A stretch of DNA of 64,000 nucleotides. It comes from Motiliproteus sp963974645. GTDB lineage: Bacteria > Pseudomonadota > Gammaproteobacteria > Pseudomonadales > Balneatricaceae. The stretch lies in assembly GCA_963974645.1 (NCBI GenBank), contig CAXBEA010000006.1, positions 3,857-67,856 of the forward strand, written 5' to 3'. Below, in pieces: positions 17,698 to 27,747 of this stretch; positions within the stretch are counted from its first letter, which is position 1, and each line of letters starts with the position of its first letter. A program made the translations under genes and the position numbers. The notes beneath the pieces were generated by a model that saw only the letters and a list, made by a program, of their open reading frames with translations, made no database searches and was not told the DNA's origin.

Positions 17698-18510
17698 CTA
17701 CAGCCGCCCCTGACGCGAAAGCTGCCACACCCCGGCCGAGCGCTCGACAAATCCAACCGCGCCCAAGCGGTCTTGAATATCTGCCGTCTGGGGTCGCGCT
17801 TCGATCGTTAATGCATAACCCTGCTCCAAATCGAGCAACCAACGACCGGACAGCTGGACCTCTTTTGCCTCTCCCTTGAACAACAACTGCATCTTGCCAT
17901 CGATACAATCGAGATTCGCATCAATCCGACCGATGCGATTTAACGTCTCAGCCATCAACCCTTGCCAGTTTTGCAGCGACAACTTCCCCTGAACCAGCGC
18001 AGAACAGCCCTGTAAGCCGATACGCCCCTGGGTTAGCGAAGCGCTAAGATCAACATTTAGCGGCAGCGGCTGGCCCTGAAATGACGAAACCCACTCACTA
18101 AGCGAACCGCTCAACTGCAAATCCTTGATGATCAACGAGCGATCCCAGGCAACCGCCAACTGCGCCTGATTCTGAGACTCACCCAATGAAAATCGGTAGC
18201 CAAAGGCGGCTTTCAACAGTGCCGAGGGCTGCCACTGCCAGGCTAGCGATCGCAGCCTGAGGGGTTGCGAAACGGGCAGCGCAATCTCCTGTGCCACTCC
18301 ACGCCAAAGGTTACCACTGAGTCGCTTAATCTCTGGCAGTTGAAAAGACGCTAAGGGCTGCTTTAGAGAGGGTTGCGACTTAACTTGCGGATAAAACCAT
18401 GCTACTGGAACCCAAAGCAACATCAACAGCAGATAGACCGCAACAAAACCGAAACAGCATTTGACCAACCCAGACCGCGAACGCCCCCCCTGACGCTTAA
18501 AGTTCAACAT
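17698..18510 (-). CDS. gspN: Type II secretion system protein N
   Basis: Bitopic inner-membrane protein with a TM helix near residues 15-38 (LVKCCFGFVAVYLLLMLLWVPVAWFY) and a periplasmic domain rich in beta strands, including LSGNLWRG and YRFSLG; typical of GspN, an accessory T2SS part of variable need. The ATG at 18510 overlaps the end of gspC by 14 bases and has GGTGG upstream; longer starts (18528, 18561) would overlap more. It is transcribed with gspC and away from gspD. Confidence 0.85.
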   Translation of the reverse strand: MLNFKRQGGRSRSGLVKCCFGFVAVYLLLMLLWVPVAWFYPQVKSQPSLKQPLASFQLPEIKRLSGNLWRGVAQEIALPVSQPLRLRSLAWQWQPSALLKAAFGYRFSLGESQNQAQLAVAWDRSLIIKDLQLSGSLSEWVSSFQGQPLPLNVDLSASLTQGRIGLQGCSALVQGKLSLQNWQGLMAETLNRIGRIDANLDCIDGKMQLLFKGEAKEVQLSGRWLLDLEQGYALTIEARPQTADIQDRLGAVGFVERSAGVWQLSRQGRL

Positions 18511-19384
18511 CAATATCCACCTGCTCATCTCCGCGTCTGACGCCAACAGGAACCGAGCCACCTGCCGTTACTAGGGCGATTAGCGCACTGATGTTTTCTG
18601 GCTTCGAAATGTCGATATGATTGATATGCGTCACCAGATCACCGGGTTGCAGCCCCAATGTTTTAAACAACCGTCCGTCTCTGCCTGCATTCAACCGATA
18701 GCCAATTACACGATTGTTTTCAACATACGGGCTGATCTGGACAAAACGACTGAACGATAGCGGATCAGTAAGGATTTTTTGCCGGTAGTCGCCCACGATG
18801 GCGGCCATCTCAGCCCCCTTTAGGTCAATTCTGGCAGGCAAGGATTGCGCATTCTCCGCCCGACTCCGCACCCTGTTTATCTGCCCTTTGCTCTGCCCTT
18901 GGCGGAGCTGATCTGACGCAAGTTCGATATACTCTCGCTGGCCATCGACCTCAATGACCACACGATCTTGCTGCACCTCGATCAAGCTTGATTTGCGCCC
19001 CAGTTGCAATGCATCCCCAGCCACATAAGCGGCTTGCTGATTACCGCTCAACAGGATCGCTACGGAACGCCCAGGCAGAGAGCCATGGATAATACCGATC
19101 AGCTTGACCGCATGCCGAGTTTTAACCGCCTGCGGTGCCGCTTTAACCACTGCTGGACGGATGGGCGCGGCCTGCACGGAACCGAGTAAATTTGCAGCAA
19201 CAATAGAATCCACTTCAGCGTTAACGCCAACAGCCGCAGGCGCTGCTGGCGAGGTGACCGCTGAGGGGGCCATTAGCACAGCGGAGACCGACGACTCGGG
19301 TGCAATCAGCTTCCAACTCAGATCGGCAGCCTGATAGGCAAGCACGAACACTAGACTAGCGATTAGATAGCGTTGAAAATTCAT
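18497..19384 (-). CDS. gspC: Type II secretion system protein C
   Basis: Inner-membrane clamp linking the T2SS inner platform to the secretin. One N-terminal TM (YLIASLVFVLAYQAADLSW), a Pro/Ala-rich linker, the HR domain (KLIGIIHGSLPGRSVAILLSGNQQAAYVAGDAL) that contacts GspD N0, and a C-terminal PDZ domain (GRLFKTLGLQPGDLVTHINHIDI). Length 295 aa from ATG 19384 (MNFQRYL). Divergent from gspD with 272 bp between starts. Confidence 0.9.
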   Translation of the reverse strand: MNFQRYLIASLVFVLAYQAADLSWKLIAPESSVSAVLMAPSAVTSPAAPAAVGVNAEVDSIVAANLLGSVQAAPIRPAVVKAAPQAVKTRHAVKLIGIIHGSLPGRSVAILLSGNQQAAYVAGDALQLGRKSSLIEVQQDRVVIEVDGQREYIELASDQLRQGQSKGQINRVRSRAENAQSLPARIDLKGAEMAAIVGDYRQKILTDPLSFSRFVQISPYVENNRVIGYRLNAGRDGRLFKTLGLQPGDLVTHINHIDISKPENISALIALVTAGGSVPVGVRRGDEQVDIDVEL

Positions 19385-19656
19385 ATATCCGTTACAGGTA
19401 GTTGCCAATGGGTGTGGATACTAGCACTATCAACCTCACCCTGACGACTCTCTCAACCCTGCCAACAAACTGCCGGACAAGCAGAGCCTCGGCCTCCTAG
19501 CTAGGATAAAAATTCGATTAATATCATTTATTTAGACTATACCAGCGCAGCAGGCAATTCGTTACCGCACTCACTCGACGGCGTATAGCCGCCACCCTAA
19601 AAAGCGGTTATTATTCCGCTCTTATAAATTAACGACATGGAAAGTTTTAAAACCCT
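19385..19656. other. gspC-gspD divergent intergenic region
   Basis: Must hold the divergent promoters of gspCN and gspD-M. Positions 19471-19500 match a segment at 57274-57300 (TGCCG-ACAA-CGAGCCTCGG type), so a copy of a dispersed repeat sits here. No regulator site recognised. Confidence 0.45.
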
Positions 19657-21726
19657 ATGGCATCGACAAATCAGCCCTACATCTACGTTGCGCAGGTGAT
19701 TTTACAACTCCAGCCTATTTTTTGTCGCTTGGCCTCCATGGCAACCTCGTTTTCCACTGCTAGAGCGGTGCGTAACCCTATCTCTATCTGCCTACTGGTT
19801 TGCCTGCTTGGCATCTCCGCTCTGTCTCAGGCGGAAGACTTCAGCGTCGATATGCGTGACACCGATATCAAAGAGTTTATCGCGACTATCGGTAAACTAA
19901 CCGACAAGACCATCATCATCGACGACCGGGTCAAGGGTAAGATCAATATCCGCAGCCCGCGCACCGTAAGCGCCTCCGAGCTCTACGATATCTTTCTGGT
20001 ACAACTGGGGGTCAGCGGCTTTGCCGTTGTTGATCTGGGCAACAACATTCTCAAGGTAATCCCCTCGCAGGGTGCCAAGCTGGAGGGGATCGATGTCCAG
20101 ACCGACGGCGACCCCCTGCCGCGCTCGACCGAAAACGTGGTCACCCGGGTGGTGCAGGTGAACAACGTTGATGTCAACGCGCTGGTGCCTATCCTGCGTC
20201 CACTGGTCGATAACAAAACCGGTATCATCGCCCCCTACCCCGCCTCCAATGTGATCCTGATCACCGACCGCGAATCCAATGTCAGACGGCTGCTGCAGAT
20301 AATCATTCAGGTCGACAAGGCCGACACCGACGATACCGAGATTATCCAGCTGTATAACGCCTCAGCGCAGGATATCAGCAAGACCCTCACCACCCTGATG
20401 CGCGAACAGACCAAAGGGGCTGAGGGTGCCCGGCAGATGCCGATGATCACCGCCGATGAGCGCAGCAATAGCCTGCTGATCCGGGCCGACAAGGCGAGCC
20501 GCGCCTACCTGAAAAAAGTGATCGAAAAGCTCGACTCTGAGGTAGAGACCGACACCAACACCCGGGTGCGCTACCTCAAATACGCCAAGGCGATCGATCT
20601 GGTGCCGGTTTTAGAAAGTATTAGCAGTTCGATCACCACCGCCGACAAAGCAGTAGCAGGCAAAGCGCCGCCACAAAATCAATCCAGTATTAATATCAAA
20701 GCCCACGAGCCGACCAACAGCATCGTCCTGTCGGGCACCCCGAGCCTGATTAAGGAAATTGATAGCGTGATCGATAAGCTCGACATCCGCCGCGCCCAGG
20801 TGCATGTCGAGGCGATCATCGTCGAGATGACCGAAAGGCGAGCCAAGGAGTTGGGGATGCAGTGGCTGTTCGGCAGCAAGGACGGCGGCAGCATCACCCC
20901 TGTCGGCGGCACCAACTTCAACAATCTAGGCAACGGTATCAATACCGCAGGCGCTGCGGCACTCGCTGATACCGCTAGCTTGGCGGGAATCATGTCCAAT
21001 GTAGAAGGTTTATCACTGGGGCTGGGCCGTTTCGACAGTTCTGGGTTTAACTTCGCTGCACTGATCAAGGCGCTGGAAACCGATACCGATTCCAACATCC
21101 TCTCCACCCCCAGCCTGATGACGATGGATAACGTCGAGGCCTCAATATTGGTTGGTCAAGAGGTTCCGGTCGTTACCGGATCCGTCGCCGGTGACAACAA
21201 CAGCAACCCATTCCAGACCATCTCGCGAGAAGAGGTGGGGGTCAAACTCAAAATCACCCCCCAGGTCAACGACGGCAGCGCGGTGCAGCTCAAAATCGAG
21301 CAGGAGGTCTCTTCGGTTACCGGGACCAACTCATCCGATTTCATCACCAACAAACGCGAGATCAACACTACGGTACTGATCGATGACGGTGCAACCATCG
21401 TTTTAGGTGGGCTGATCGACGACGATGTTCAGGAGAGCAGCTCCAAGGTGCCGCTGCTGGGCGATATCCCCTATCTAGGGCGGCTGTTCCGCTCCGACTC
21501 GACCAAGATACTACGGCGTAATCTGATGGTTTTTATCCGCCCTACAATTATTCGCGACCAGAATTCGATGACCCTGATCAGCAGCGCTAAATACGGCTAT
21601 ATCCGCGCCCAGCAGCTGTTGCAGGAAGGACAAGGGATCCAGTTGTTCCGCGACGAAGCACCGCGGGTGCTGCCCGAGTGGACCGGGATGAGCCCCTCGC
21701 TACCGAACCTAGTAGCCCCCGAGTAG
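19657..21726 (+). CDS. gspD: Type II secretion outer-membrane secretin D
   Basis: Forms the outer-membrane secretin channel. Domains in order: signal region, N0 (DFSVDMRDTDIKEFIATIGKL), N1-N3 repeats, then the secretin core with VPLLGDIPYLGRLF and LMVFIRPTII near the end. The 689-aa length is normal. The start is uncertain: ATG 19657 gives a long N-terminus, while ATG 19738 (MATSFSTAR) puts the signal peptide in the usual place; neither has a clear ribosome binding site. First gene of the gspDEFGHIJKLM operon. Confidence 0.95.
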   Translation: MASTNQPYIYVAQVILQLQPIFCRLASMATSFSTARAVRNPISICLLVCLLGISALSQAEDFSVDMRDTDIKEFIATIGKLTDKTIIIDDRVKGKINIRSPRTVSASELYDIFLVQLGVSGFAVVDLGNNILKVIPSQGAKLEGIDVQTDGDPLPRSTENVVTRVVQVNNVDVNALVPILRPLVDNKTGIIAPYPASNVILITDRESNVRRLLQIIIQVDKADTDDTEIIQLYNASAQDISKTLTTLMREQTKGAEGARQMPMITADERSNSLLIRADKASRAYLKKVIEKLDSEVETDTNTRVRYLKYAKAIDLVPVLESISSSITTADKAVAGKAPPQNQSSINIKAHEPTNSIVLSGTPSLIKEIDSVIDKLDIRRAQVHVEAIIVEMTERRAKELGMQWLFGSKDGGSITPVGGTNFNNLGNGINTAGAAALADTASLAGIMSNVEGLSLGLGRFDSSGFNFAALIKALETDTDSNILSTPSLMTMDNVEASILVGQEVPVVTGSVAGDNNSNPFQTISREEVGVKLKITPQVNDGSAVQLKIEQEVSSVTGTNSSDFITNKREINTTVLIDDGATIVLGGLIDDDVQESSSKVPLLGDIPYLGRLFRSDSTKILRRNLMVFIRPTIIRDQNSMTLISSAKYGYIRAQQLLQEGQGIQLFRDEAPRVLPEWTGMSPSLPNLVAPE

Positions 21727-21735
21727 AGTGCCGAG

Positions 21736-23316
21736 ATGAATTCACTCGCTAGCTCTTCAGTTTCAAGGACGTCAGACTCAACCACTACCTTGTCACCCGA
21801 CGGCAAGACTGAAACCCAGAACCCAGCCCCTCAGACCCTGCCACGGCTGCCGTTCAGCTTTGCCAACCGTTTCAGCCTGACCCTGAGTTGGGACCCTGCA
21901 GGCGAGCTAGCGACCCTCAGTCATACTGACAAAACCCCGCTGACCGCGATCCTTGAGGTGCAACGGCTGCTCTACCCGCTGCAACAGAAACTCCAGCTAC
22001 AACGTTTGGACGTTGAAACCTTTGGCCGGCTGCTCAGCGAGGACTACCAGCAGAGCAGCCAGGCCAATATGCAGCTGATGGAGCAGATCGGCGACGAGGT
22101 GGATCTGTTTAAGCTAGTGCAGGAGCTGCCAGAAAACGAGGACCTGCTTTCCGCCGCCGATGATGCCCCCATCATCAAGCTGATCAACGCGCTACTGGCC
22201 GAAGCGATCAAAGAGGGCGCTTCGGATATCCATATCGAGCCCTACGAGAAACGCCTTTCGGTCCGGCTGCGCGTCGACGGGGTGATGCGCGAGGTGCTGT
22301 CGCCTAACTACAAACTGGCGGCGTTGTTGATCTCGAGAATCAAGGTGATGGCCAAACTGGATATCGCCGAAAAACGGGTACCCCAGGATGGTCGAGTGTC
22401 GTTAAAAATTGCCGGTCGATCGTTGGATGTCCGGGTCTCCACGCTGCCCTCCAATAACGGCGAGCGGGTGGTAATGCGCCTGCTCGACAAGCAGACCGCG
22501 CAGCTGGACCTGAGTCATCTGGGGATGCAGCCCGAAACCCTGGCCCAGTTCAAAAAACTGCTACTGCAACCCAACGGCATCATTCTGGTCACCGGACCCA
22601 CGGGATCGGGTAAGACCACCACCCTCTACGCCGGTCTAGGGATGCTCAACACCCGCGACCGCAATATCCTCACAGCCGAAGATCCGGTCGAATACACCCT
22701 CGATGGCATCGGCCAGACTCAGGTTAACCCCAAGGCGGGGATGACCTTCGCCAAGAGCCTGAGGGCGATGCTACGCCAGGACCCGGATATCCTCATGGTC
22801 GGCGAGATTCGCGATCTGGAAACCGCCGAAATCGCGGTTCAGGCCAGCCTTACCGGCCACCTGGTGCTATCGACGCTGCACACCAACAACGCCGTCGGTG
22901 CCATCACCCGGCTGCAGGATATAGGGGTGGGTTCCTACCTGATCGCCTCCAGCGTCAAAGGGGTCCTCGCCCAGCGGCTGGTACGGCGGCTCTGCTCGCA
23001 CTGCAAGCAGCCGCATCTGCTGAGCAGCGAGGAGGCGTCACTGCTTGGTGATGCCAAGCTGTCCGGCAGCAGTGCTTTCAAGGCATCGGGCTGCAGCGAC
23101 TGCAACCACACCGGCTATCGTGGTCGCATCGGCGTTTACGAGCTGCTGGTGATCGATGAGGCGCTCTCGGAGCTGATCCACTCCGAGGCCAGTGAAACCG
23201 AACTCTATCGATACCTGCGCCAGCACCTAGGTACGCTGCAGCATGAGGCCAGAGCCTTGATTGCTCAGGGCGTCACCTCGATCGCCGAAGTCTCGCGCTC
23301 AATCAGAAGCGATTAG
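21736..23316 (+). CDS. gspE: Type II secretion ATPase E
   Basis: Cytoplasmic hexameric ATPase driving pseudopilus assembly. Walker A GPTGSGKTTT, Asp box, Walker B ILMVGEIRDLETAE, the His box (TGHLVLSTLHTNNA), and the Cys4 zinc motif (CSHC and CSDC, about 29 residues apart). The first 45 residues are a Ser/Thr-rich extension upstream of the N1 domain. 526 aa; nine bases after gspD. Confidence 0.95.
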   Translation: MNSLASSSVSRTSDSTTTLSPDGKTETQNPAPQTLPRLPFSFANRFSLTLSWDPAGELATLSHTDKTPLTAILEVQRLLYPLQQKLQLQRLDVETFGRLLSEDYQQSSQANMQLMEQIGDEVDLFKLVQELPENEDLLSAADDAPIIKLINALLAEAIKEGASDIHIEPYEKRLSVRLRVDGVMREVLSPNYKLAALLISRIKVMAKLDIAEKRVPQDGRVSLKIAGRSLDVRVSTLPSNNGERVVMRLLDKQTAQLDLSHLGMQPETLAQFKKLLLQPNGIILVTGPTGSGKTTTLYAGLGMLNTRDRNILTAEDPVEYTLDGIGQTQVNPKAGMTFAKSLRAMLRQDPDILMVGEIRDLETAEIAVQASLTGHLVLSTLHTNNAVGAITRLQDIGVGSYLIASSVKGVLAQRLVRRLCSHCKQPHLLSSEEASLLGDAKLSGSSAFKASGCSDCNHTGYRGRIGVYELLVIDEALSELIHSEASETELYRYLRQHLGTLQHEARALIAQGVTSIAEVSRSIRSD

Positions 23317-23324
23317 AGATCCCG

Positions 23325-24545
23325 ATGACTGCCTACAACTACCACGCCCTCAACGTCAAAGGCAGCCCCCAAAAAGGCACCCTCGAAGCCGACTCTGAGC
23401 GTCAGGCACGGCAACAACTGCGTGACCAGGGACTACTGCCAACCCAGATTGATCCGGTCAGCGCCCAATCCGAACAACCGCACAAAACCGGATTTCGGTT
23501 CGAACGTTCGCTCTCCAGCAACGATGTTGCACTCTTTACCCGCCAGCTCTCGACCCTGGTCGAATCGAGTATTCCGCTGGAAGAGTCGCTGCACGCGATC
23601 ACCCGCCAGAGCGATAACAAGAAACTCAAGAGTACCGTGCTGGCGATTCGCACCCGGATCTTGGAGGGCCACAGCCTCGCCGATGCGCTGGCCCAGTATC
23701 CTCGCAGCTTCAGCGAACTATACCGCGCCATGGTTGCCGCCGGGGAGCAATCCGGCAGTCTGGGACAGGTACTGCTGCGGCTGGCTGAATACAGCGAACG
23801 CCAGCAGCAGATCCGCAGCAAAATCCAGGTCGCGCTGATCTACCCCGCCGCCCTGACCACCGTCGCTACCGGAGTGATCATGCTGCTGATGACCTACGTG
23901 GTGCCCAAGGTGGTGGCGCAGTTTGAACATATGGATCAGACCCTGCCGCAACTAACCCGGATCGTCATCGCCCTCAGCGATGGCCTCCAAGCCTACGGTC
24001 TGCATCTGCTAGGCTTGATAATTGCCCTTGTGCTGCTGATTCGCTGGCTGCTCGGCAAACCGGCCCAGCGCCTGGCCTGGCACCGCTTGCAGCTGCGTTT
24101 GCCGCTGATCCGACGGTTCGTTCTGACCCAGCAATCGCTGCAATTTGCCCGTACCCTGGCGATCCTGGTCGGCAGCGGCCTGGATCTGATGCAGAGCTTA
24201 AAAGTGGCCACCGCGCCGGTGACCAACCTGTTTTTGAAACAGGCTGTGATCAACGCTACCGAGCGTGTCCGCGAAGGCAGCTCGCTCGCCCAGGCGCTGG
24301 AGCAGTCCGGTTCATTTCCGCCGATGCTGGTGTATATGATCGCCAGTGGTGAGCAGAGCGGCGAACTGGAGCAGATGCTGGCTCGCGCCGCCGAAAACCA
24401 GCAAGCCGAATTTGAGACCCGCGTGGCCTGGTTAGTCGGGCTGTTTGAACCGGCACTGATTTTGCTGATGGGCTGTGTGGTGTTGGCGATCGTGCTGGCG
24501 ATCCTATTACCTATTTTACAAATGAATAATCTTACCGCGCTATAA
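23325..24545 (+). CDS. gspF: Type II secretion inner-membrane protein F
   Basis: Polytopic platform protein with two repeated T2SF domains (LFTRQLSTLVESSIPLEESLHAI and FARTLAILVGSGLDLMQSLKVA) and TM helices near residues 170-195, 220-245 and at the C-terminus (PALILLMGCVVLAIVLAILLPIL). It contacts GspE and GspL. 406 aa, standard length; eight bases after gspE. Confidence 0.95.
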   Translation: MTAYNYHALNVKGSPQKGTLEADSERQARQQLRDQGLLPTQIDPVSAQSEQPHKTGFRFERSLSSNDVALFTRQLSTLVESSIPLEESLHAITRQSDNKKLKSTVLAIRTRILEGHSLADALAQYPRSFSELYRAMVAAGEQSGSLGQVLLRLAEYSERQQQIRSKIQVALIYPAALTTVATGVIMLLMTYVVPKVVAQFEHMDQTLPQLTRIVIALSDGLQAYGLHLLGLIIALVLLIRWLLGKPAQRLAWHRLQLRLPLIRRFVLTQQSLQFARTLAILVGSGLDLMQSLKVATAPVTNLFLKQAVINATERVREGSSLAQALEQSGSFPPMLVYMIASGEQSGELEQMLARAAENQQAEFETRVAWLVGLFEPALILLMGCVVLAIVLAILLPILQMNNLTAL

Positions 24546-24558
24546 CGGAGCCTGAATT

Positions 24559-25020
24559 GTGAAGATATCCCCTTTACCCCTGCCAAAAAGATTCACCCGG
24601 AAAAACCAACAGCAAGGTTTTACCCTGCTGGAGATCATGGTGGTGATCGTAATTCTCGGCTTGCTGGTTGCCGTCGTTGCGCCCAATGTATTGCAAAATC
24701 AGGATAAGGCGATGGTGCAGAAGGCCCGTGCCGATATCGCCATTCTGGAACAGGCCCTAGACCTGTATAAACTGGATAACTTCAGCTACCCCAGCACCGA
24801 TCAGGGGCTCGAAGCGCTGGTCAGCAAACCCAGCGGCAATCCTGAACCCAAGCGCTACAACAGCAACGGCTACATTAAACGCCTGCCCAACGATCCCTGG
24901 GGCAACCCCTACCAATATTTGCAGCCGGGCGCGCATAACCCGGTTGATATCTTTTCGGTCGGTGCCGATGGCGAGCTAGGCGGTACTGAACTGGCTGCCG
25001 ATATCGGCAACTGGGACTAA
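24559..25020 (+). CDS. gspG: Type II secretion major pseudopilin G
   Basis: Major pseudopilin. Prepilin signal with cleavage before FTLLEIMVVIVILGLL (QQG/F), then KARADIAILEQALDLYKLDN and the calcium-site region (GADGELGGTELAADIGNWD), as in other GspG. Start is GTG 24559. The prepilin peptidase (gspO/pilD) needed to process it is not in the window. Confidence 0.95.
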   Translation: MKISPLPLPKRFTRKNQQQGFTLLEIMVVIVILGLLVAVVAPNVLQNQDKAMVQKARADIAILEQALDLYKLDNFSYPSTDQGLEALVSKPSGNPEPKRYNSNGYIKRLPNDPWGNPYQYLQPGAHNPVDIFSVGADGELGGTELAADIGNWD

Positions 25021-25074
25021 CCCAGCCCGGTTGTCGCATTAATCTCAGCGCTACAGCAAACCAACTCGGCACGA

Positions 25075-25626
25075 GTGTCGACAGCACATCGACAGAGGCT
25101 AAATATTCTGCCAAGGAAGCACAGTTTGATCAGCCGAACCCAATCTGGCTTTACCCTGTTAGAGCTGATGCTGGTAATCCTGATCATCGGCCTGATGGTC
25201 GGCACGGTAAGCTTGGCACTGCCCGACTCTTCAGACCAGAAGCTGCAACAGCAAGCGTCGCGGCTGCATGCGCAGATCAACCTGGCCAGCCAGCAAACGG
25301 TATTCCAAAACACCGATATCGGTTTATTAGTCACCGCCGACAGCTACCAGTTTTATCAGTACCAGGGCGATAACTGGGCGCTGCTCGAACCCCAATCTAG
25401 ATTTTCAGCCCGTTCACTGCCTGCCCAAGCCTTTTACGAACTGAGTCTGGACGGCCAGCCGATCGACCTGAGCGAAACCCAGCAGCCTCAGGTGCTGTTC
25501 TTCAGCGATGGCCAGATGAGTGACTTTGAGCTGGCGCTGCGCATCGACCAGCAACCGCAGAGCTTTCGTATCCGTAGCAATCTGAGTGGCCAGACCGCAC
25601 TCACCCGGACGGGGCCGAAACCATGA
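25075..25626 (+). CDS. gspH: Type II secretion minor pseudopilin H
   Basis: Prepilin-type signal QSG/FTLLELMLVILIIGLMVG, then a short globular domain (LQQQASRLHAQINLASQQTVF, VLFFSDGQMSDFEL). Start uncertain: GTG 25075 or TTG 25126, the second with AAGGA upstream. Stop codon overlaps the gspI start. Confidence 0.85.
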   Translation: MSTAHRQRLNILPRKHSLISRTQSGFTLLELMLVILIIGLMVGTVSLALPDSSDQKLQQQASRLHAQINLASQQTVFQNTDIGLLVTADSYQFYQYQGDNWALLEPQSRFSARSLPAQAFYELSLDGQPIDLSETQQPQVLFFSDGQMSDFELALRIDQQPQSFRIRSNLSGQTALTRTGPKP

Positions 25627-26069
25627 TTCGGGTTGATGCTTTCACAAGCAGGCAGCGCTATCTATCACATCCATCTCCACAAAAACGGCAACAGGGGATG
25701 TCGCTGCTGGAACTGCTGGTGGCGGTGTTTATCTTCGCCGTCGCAGCTGGAGGGTTGTTTAAGGTGATCGGCGAGAACAGCCGTCATACCGAACAACTGG
25801 AGCTGCGCTTTTTTGCCCAGCTTGCCGCCAACAATGCACTGATCGAACTGCAGCTGTTGCCGCAGTGGCCGAGCCTGGGCAAGCACAGGGACAAGACCGA
25901 GCTTGGCGGTCGTCGTTTCAGCATCAGCCGCAATGTCGAAGCCACCGACAACGCCCTGATCCGCAAAGTTACGATCAACACAGGCCTCGCCGACAGCAAT
26001 ACCGATCGCCTCTCAGCTGCAACTCAGCCATTGGCTGAGCTGCAAGCGTTTATGGGGCCGACACCCTGA
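25623..26069 (+). CDS. gspI: Type II secretion minor pseudopilin I
   Basis: Prepilin signal QQG/MSLLELLVAVFIFAVAAGGL with the usual Glu-5, followed by NNALIELQLLPQWPSLG, a GspI feature. Together with GspJ and GspK it forms the tip complex of the pseudopilus. Overlaps gspH by four bases and gspJ by one. Confidence 0.88.
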   Translation: MIRVDAFTSRQRYLSHPSPQKRQQGMSLLELLVAVFIFAVAAGGLFKVIGENSRHTEQLELRFFAQLAANNALIELQLLPQWPSLGKHRDKTELGGRRFSISRNVEATDNALIRKVTINTGLADSNTDRLSAATQPLAELQAFMGPTP

Positions 26070-26698
26070 TGCGGCGCCAAGACAGACAACGGGGTTTTAC
26101 CCTGATCGAGATGCTGGTTGCGGTCGGACTGCTGTCACTGCTGGGGCTGGCCTCGGCACTGGCACTCAATAGCGCGCTTCGCAGCCAATCGATCATCGGC
26201 GCCAAGCAGGATGCACTGGAGCAGTTACAGCGCACCCAGCGACTACTCAGCCGTGACCTGGAGCAGCTTCTGCTACGTCCAAGCCGTGACAGTTTTGGCA
26301 ACCCTCTGGACTTAGAGCTGATCGCCCAGCAACCCGAAGCCAGCGATAACGGCCTGCTGTTACAGTTTTTTAAAACCGGCCGGCGGCTGCTCAATCAATC
26401 CTCGCCCCGGTCACGCCTGGAGCAGGTACGTTATAGGGTAGAAGAGCAGCAGCTAATTCGTGAAACCACCACCGTACTGGATCCTGCCGGCAGTACACCC
26501 TGGCACGCGGGGGTGCTTATGGATCAAGTCACCCAGATCCAGCTACGTTTTTTTCACCAGCAGCAATGGCACGACCAGTGGCCGCCGTTAGCCGCCACGG
26601 CAGGCACCGGCCTGCTCCCGGCCGCGATAGAGATCCAATGGCAGACGATCCGTTTTAGCGATCTAAGCCAACTTATTTTGATCCCAGGCGGCAGTTGA
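26069..26698 (+). CDS. gspJ: Type II secretion minor pseudopilin J
   Basis: Prepilin signal QRG/FTLIEMLVAVGLLSLLGLAS, then QRTQRLLSRDLEQLLLRPSRD, a hallmark of GspJ. 209 aa. Overlaps its neighbours by one and four bases, so translation is likely coupled. Confidence 0.9.
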   Translation: MRRQDRQRGFTLIEMLVAVGLLSLLGLASALALNSALRSQSIIGAKQDALEQLQRTQRLLSRDLEQLLLRPSRDSFGNPLDLELIAQQPEASDNGLLLQFFKTGRRLLNQSSPRSRLEQVRYRVEEQQLIRETTTVLDPAGSTPWHAGVLMDQVTQIQLRFFHQQQWHDQWPPLAATAGTGLLPAAIEIQWQTIRFSDLSQLILIPGGS

Positions 26699-27747
26699 TG
26701 ACTCTCCCACAACGGCCTTCCTATCAGCGCCTACCCAGCCAGCGACCAGCAAAGCAACAGGGCATCGCCCTGATCATGGTGCTGCTGATCATCACCGTGG
26801 TCAGTGTCGTGGCTACCGAAACCAGCAGCCGGATTCAGTTCGAGATCCAGAAGGCGCAGAACCGGCAGCAGTACCAGCAGAGCTATTGGTACGCGCTGGG
26901 GGCCGAGCGCCTGGCCAGGGGGTTGCTCGAAGCCGCGAGCAAGGATCCGACGATCCATCTGGATCAGGCCTGGGCTAATGCTTTTCTGACCTATCCGATC
27001 GAGGGCGGCGGGATGTCGATTCAGATCAACGACCAGCAGAACTGCTTTAACCTCAATGCCCTCGCGACCCTCAATACCCCCGAGGTCAGCCTACCCGATC
27101 TGCCGCTGCGGCAGCGCCAACTGACACAACTGCTGCACCAGCTCGATGCGGATCCTGGCCAGGTTCCACAGCTGATCGAGCCGCTACTCGATTGGCTCGA
27201 CAACGACACCCTGCCCACAGGATTCCAGGGTGTCGAAGACCTGCACTACAACGCCCTCAGCCCTGCCTACCTGCCTGCTAACGGCGCGTTGAGCGATCTT
27301 AGCGAACTCCGCTTGATCGATGGCTTTATCCCCACCCAGGACGCTGAGAAGGAGTTTATCGAGCGGCTACGCCCCTATCTCTGCACCCTGCCGACCGATG
27401 TTCTGCGGGTCAATATCAACACCCTGCCCGCAGAACAGGCGCCGCTACTGGCCGCCCTCTCAGAAGCAAAGATTTTGGCTGAAGATATACAAGAGGCGCT
27501 AGAGCAGCGTCCAGCAGAGGGGTTCACCGATATAGAGGCGTTTTGGAGCCTGTTACCGCCGCCTACGACAGGAGCACCGCCTCTGGATGAGGGGCTGAAA
27601 CCCTATTTAAGCCTGAGCTCGGAGTTTTTCCTAGCCAGGATTCAGGTCAGGTATTACGATGCCAGCCTGACCCTATTTAGTCGAATTCGGGTCACCGCCG
27701 ACAAGCCGAGTACCTACCAGCGCCGTTACGGGGGCCCCAATGAGTGA
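26695..27747 (+). CDS. gspK: Type II secretion minor pseudopilin K
   Basis: Tip pseudopilin. Prepilin-type segment QQG/IALIMVLLIITVVSVVATE lacks Glu-5, as is normal for GspK. The large insert domain contains NCFNLNAL, LLDWLDND and helix-hairpin-helix like VNINTLPAEQAPLLAAL. 350 aa, typical. Confidence 0.92.
   Translation: MMTLPQRPSYQRLPSQRPAKQQGIALIMVLLIITVVSVVATETSSRIQFEIQKAQNRQQYQQSYWYALGAERLARGLLEAASKDPTIHLDQAWANAFLTYPIEGGGMSIQINDQQNCFNLNALATLNTPEVSLPDLPLRQRQLTQLLHQLDADPGQVPQLIEPLLDWLDNDTLPTGFQGVEDLHYNALSPAYLPANGALSDLSELRLIDGFIPTQDAEKEFIERLRPYLCTLPTDVLRVNINTLPAEQAPLLAALSEAKILAEDIQEALEQRPAEGFTDIEAFWSLLPPPTTGAPPLDEGLKPYLSLSSEFFLARIQVRYYDASLTLFSRIRVTADKPSTYQRRYGGPNE

Noticed and set aside
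25017..25334. Minus-strand frame of 105 codons with many Cys
   Set aside because: Shadow of gspH; gspH has a clear prepilin signal and fits the operon.
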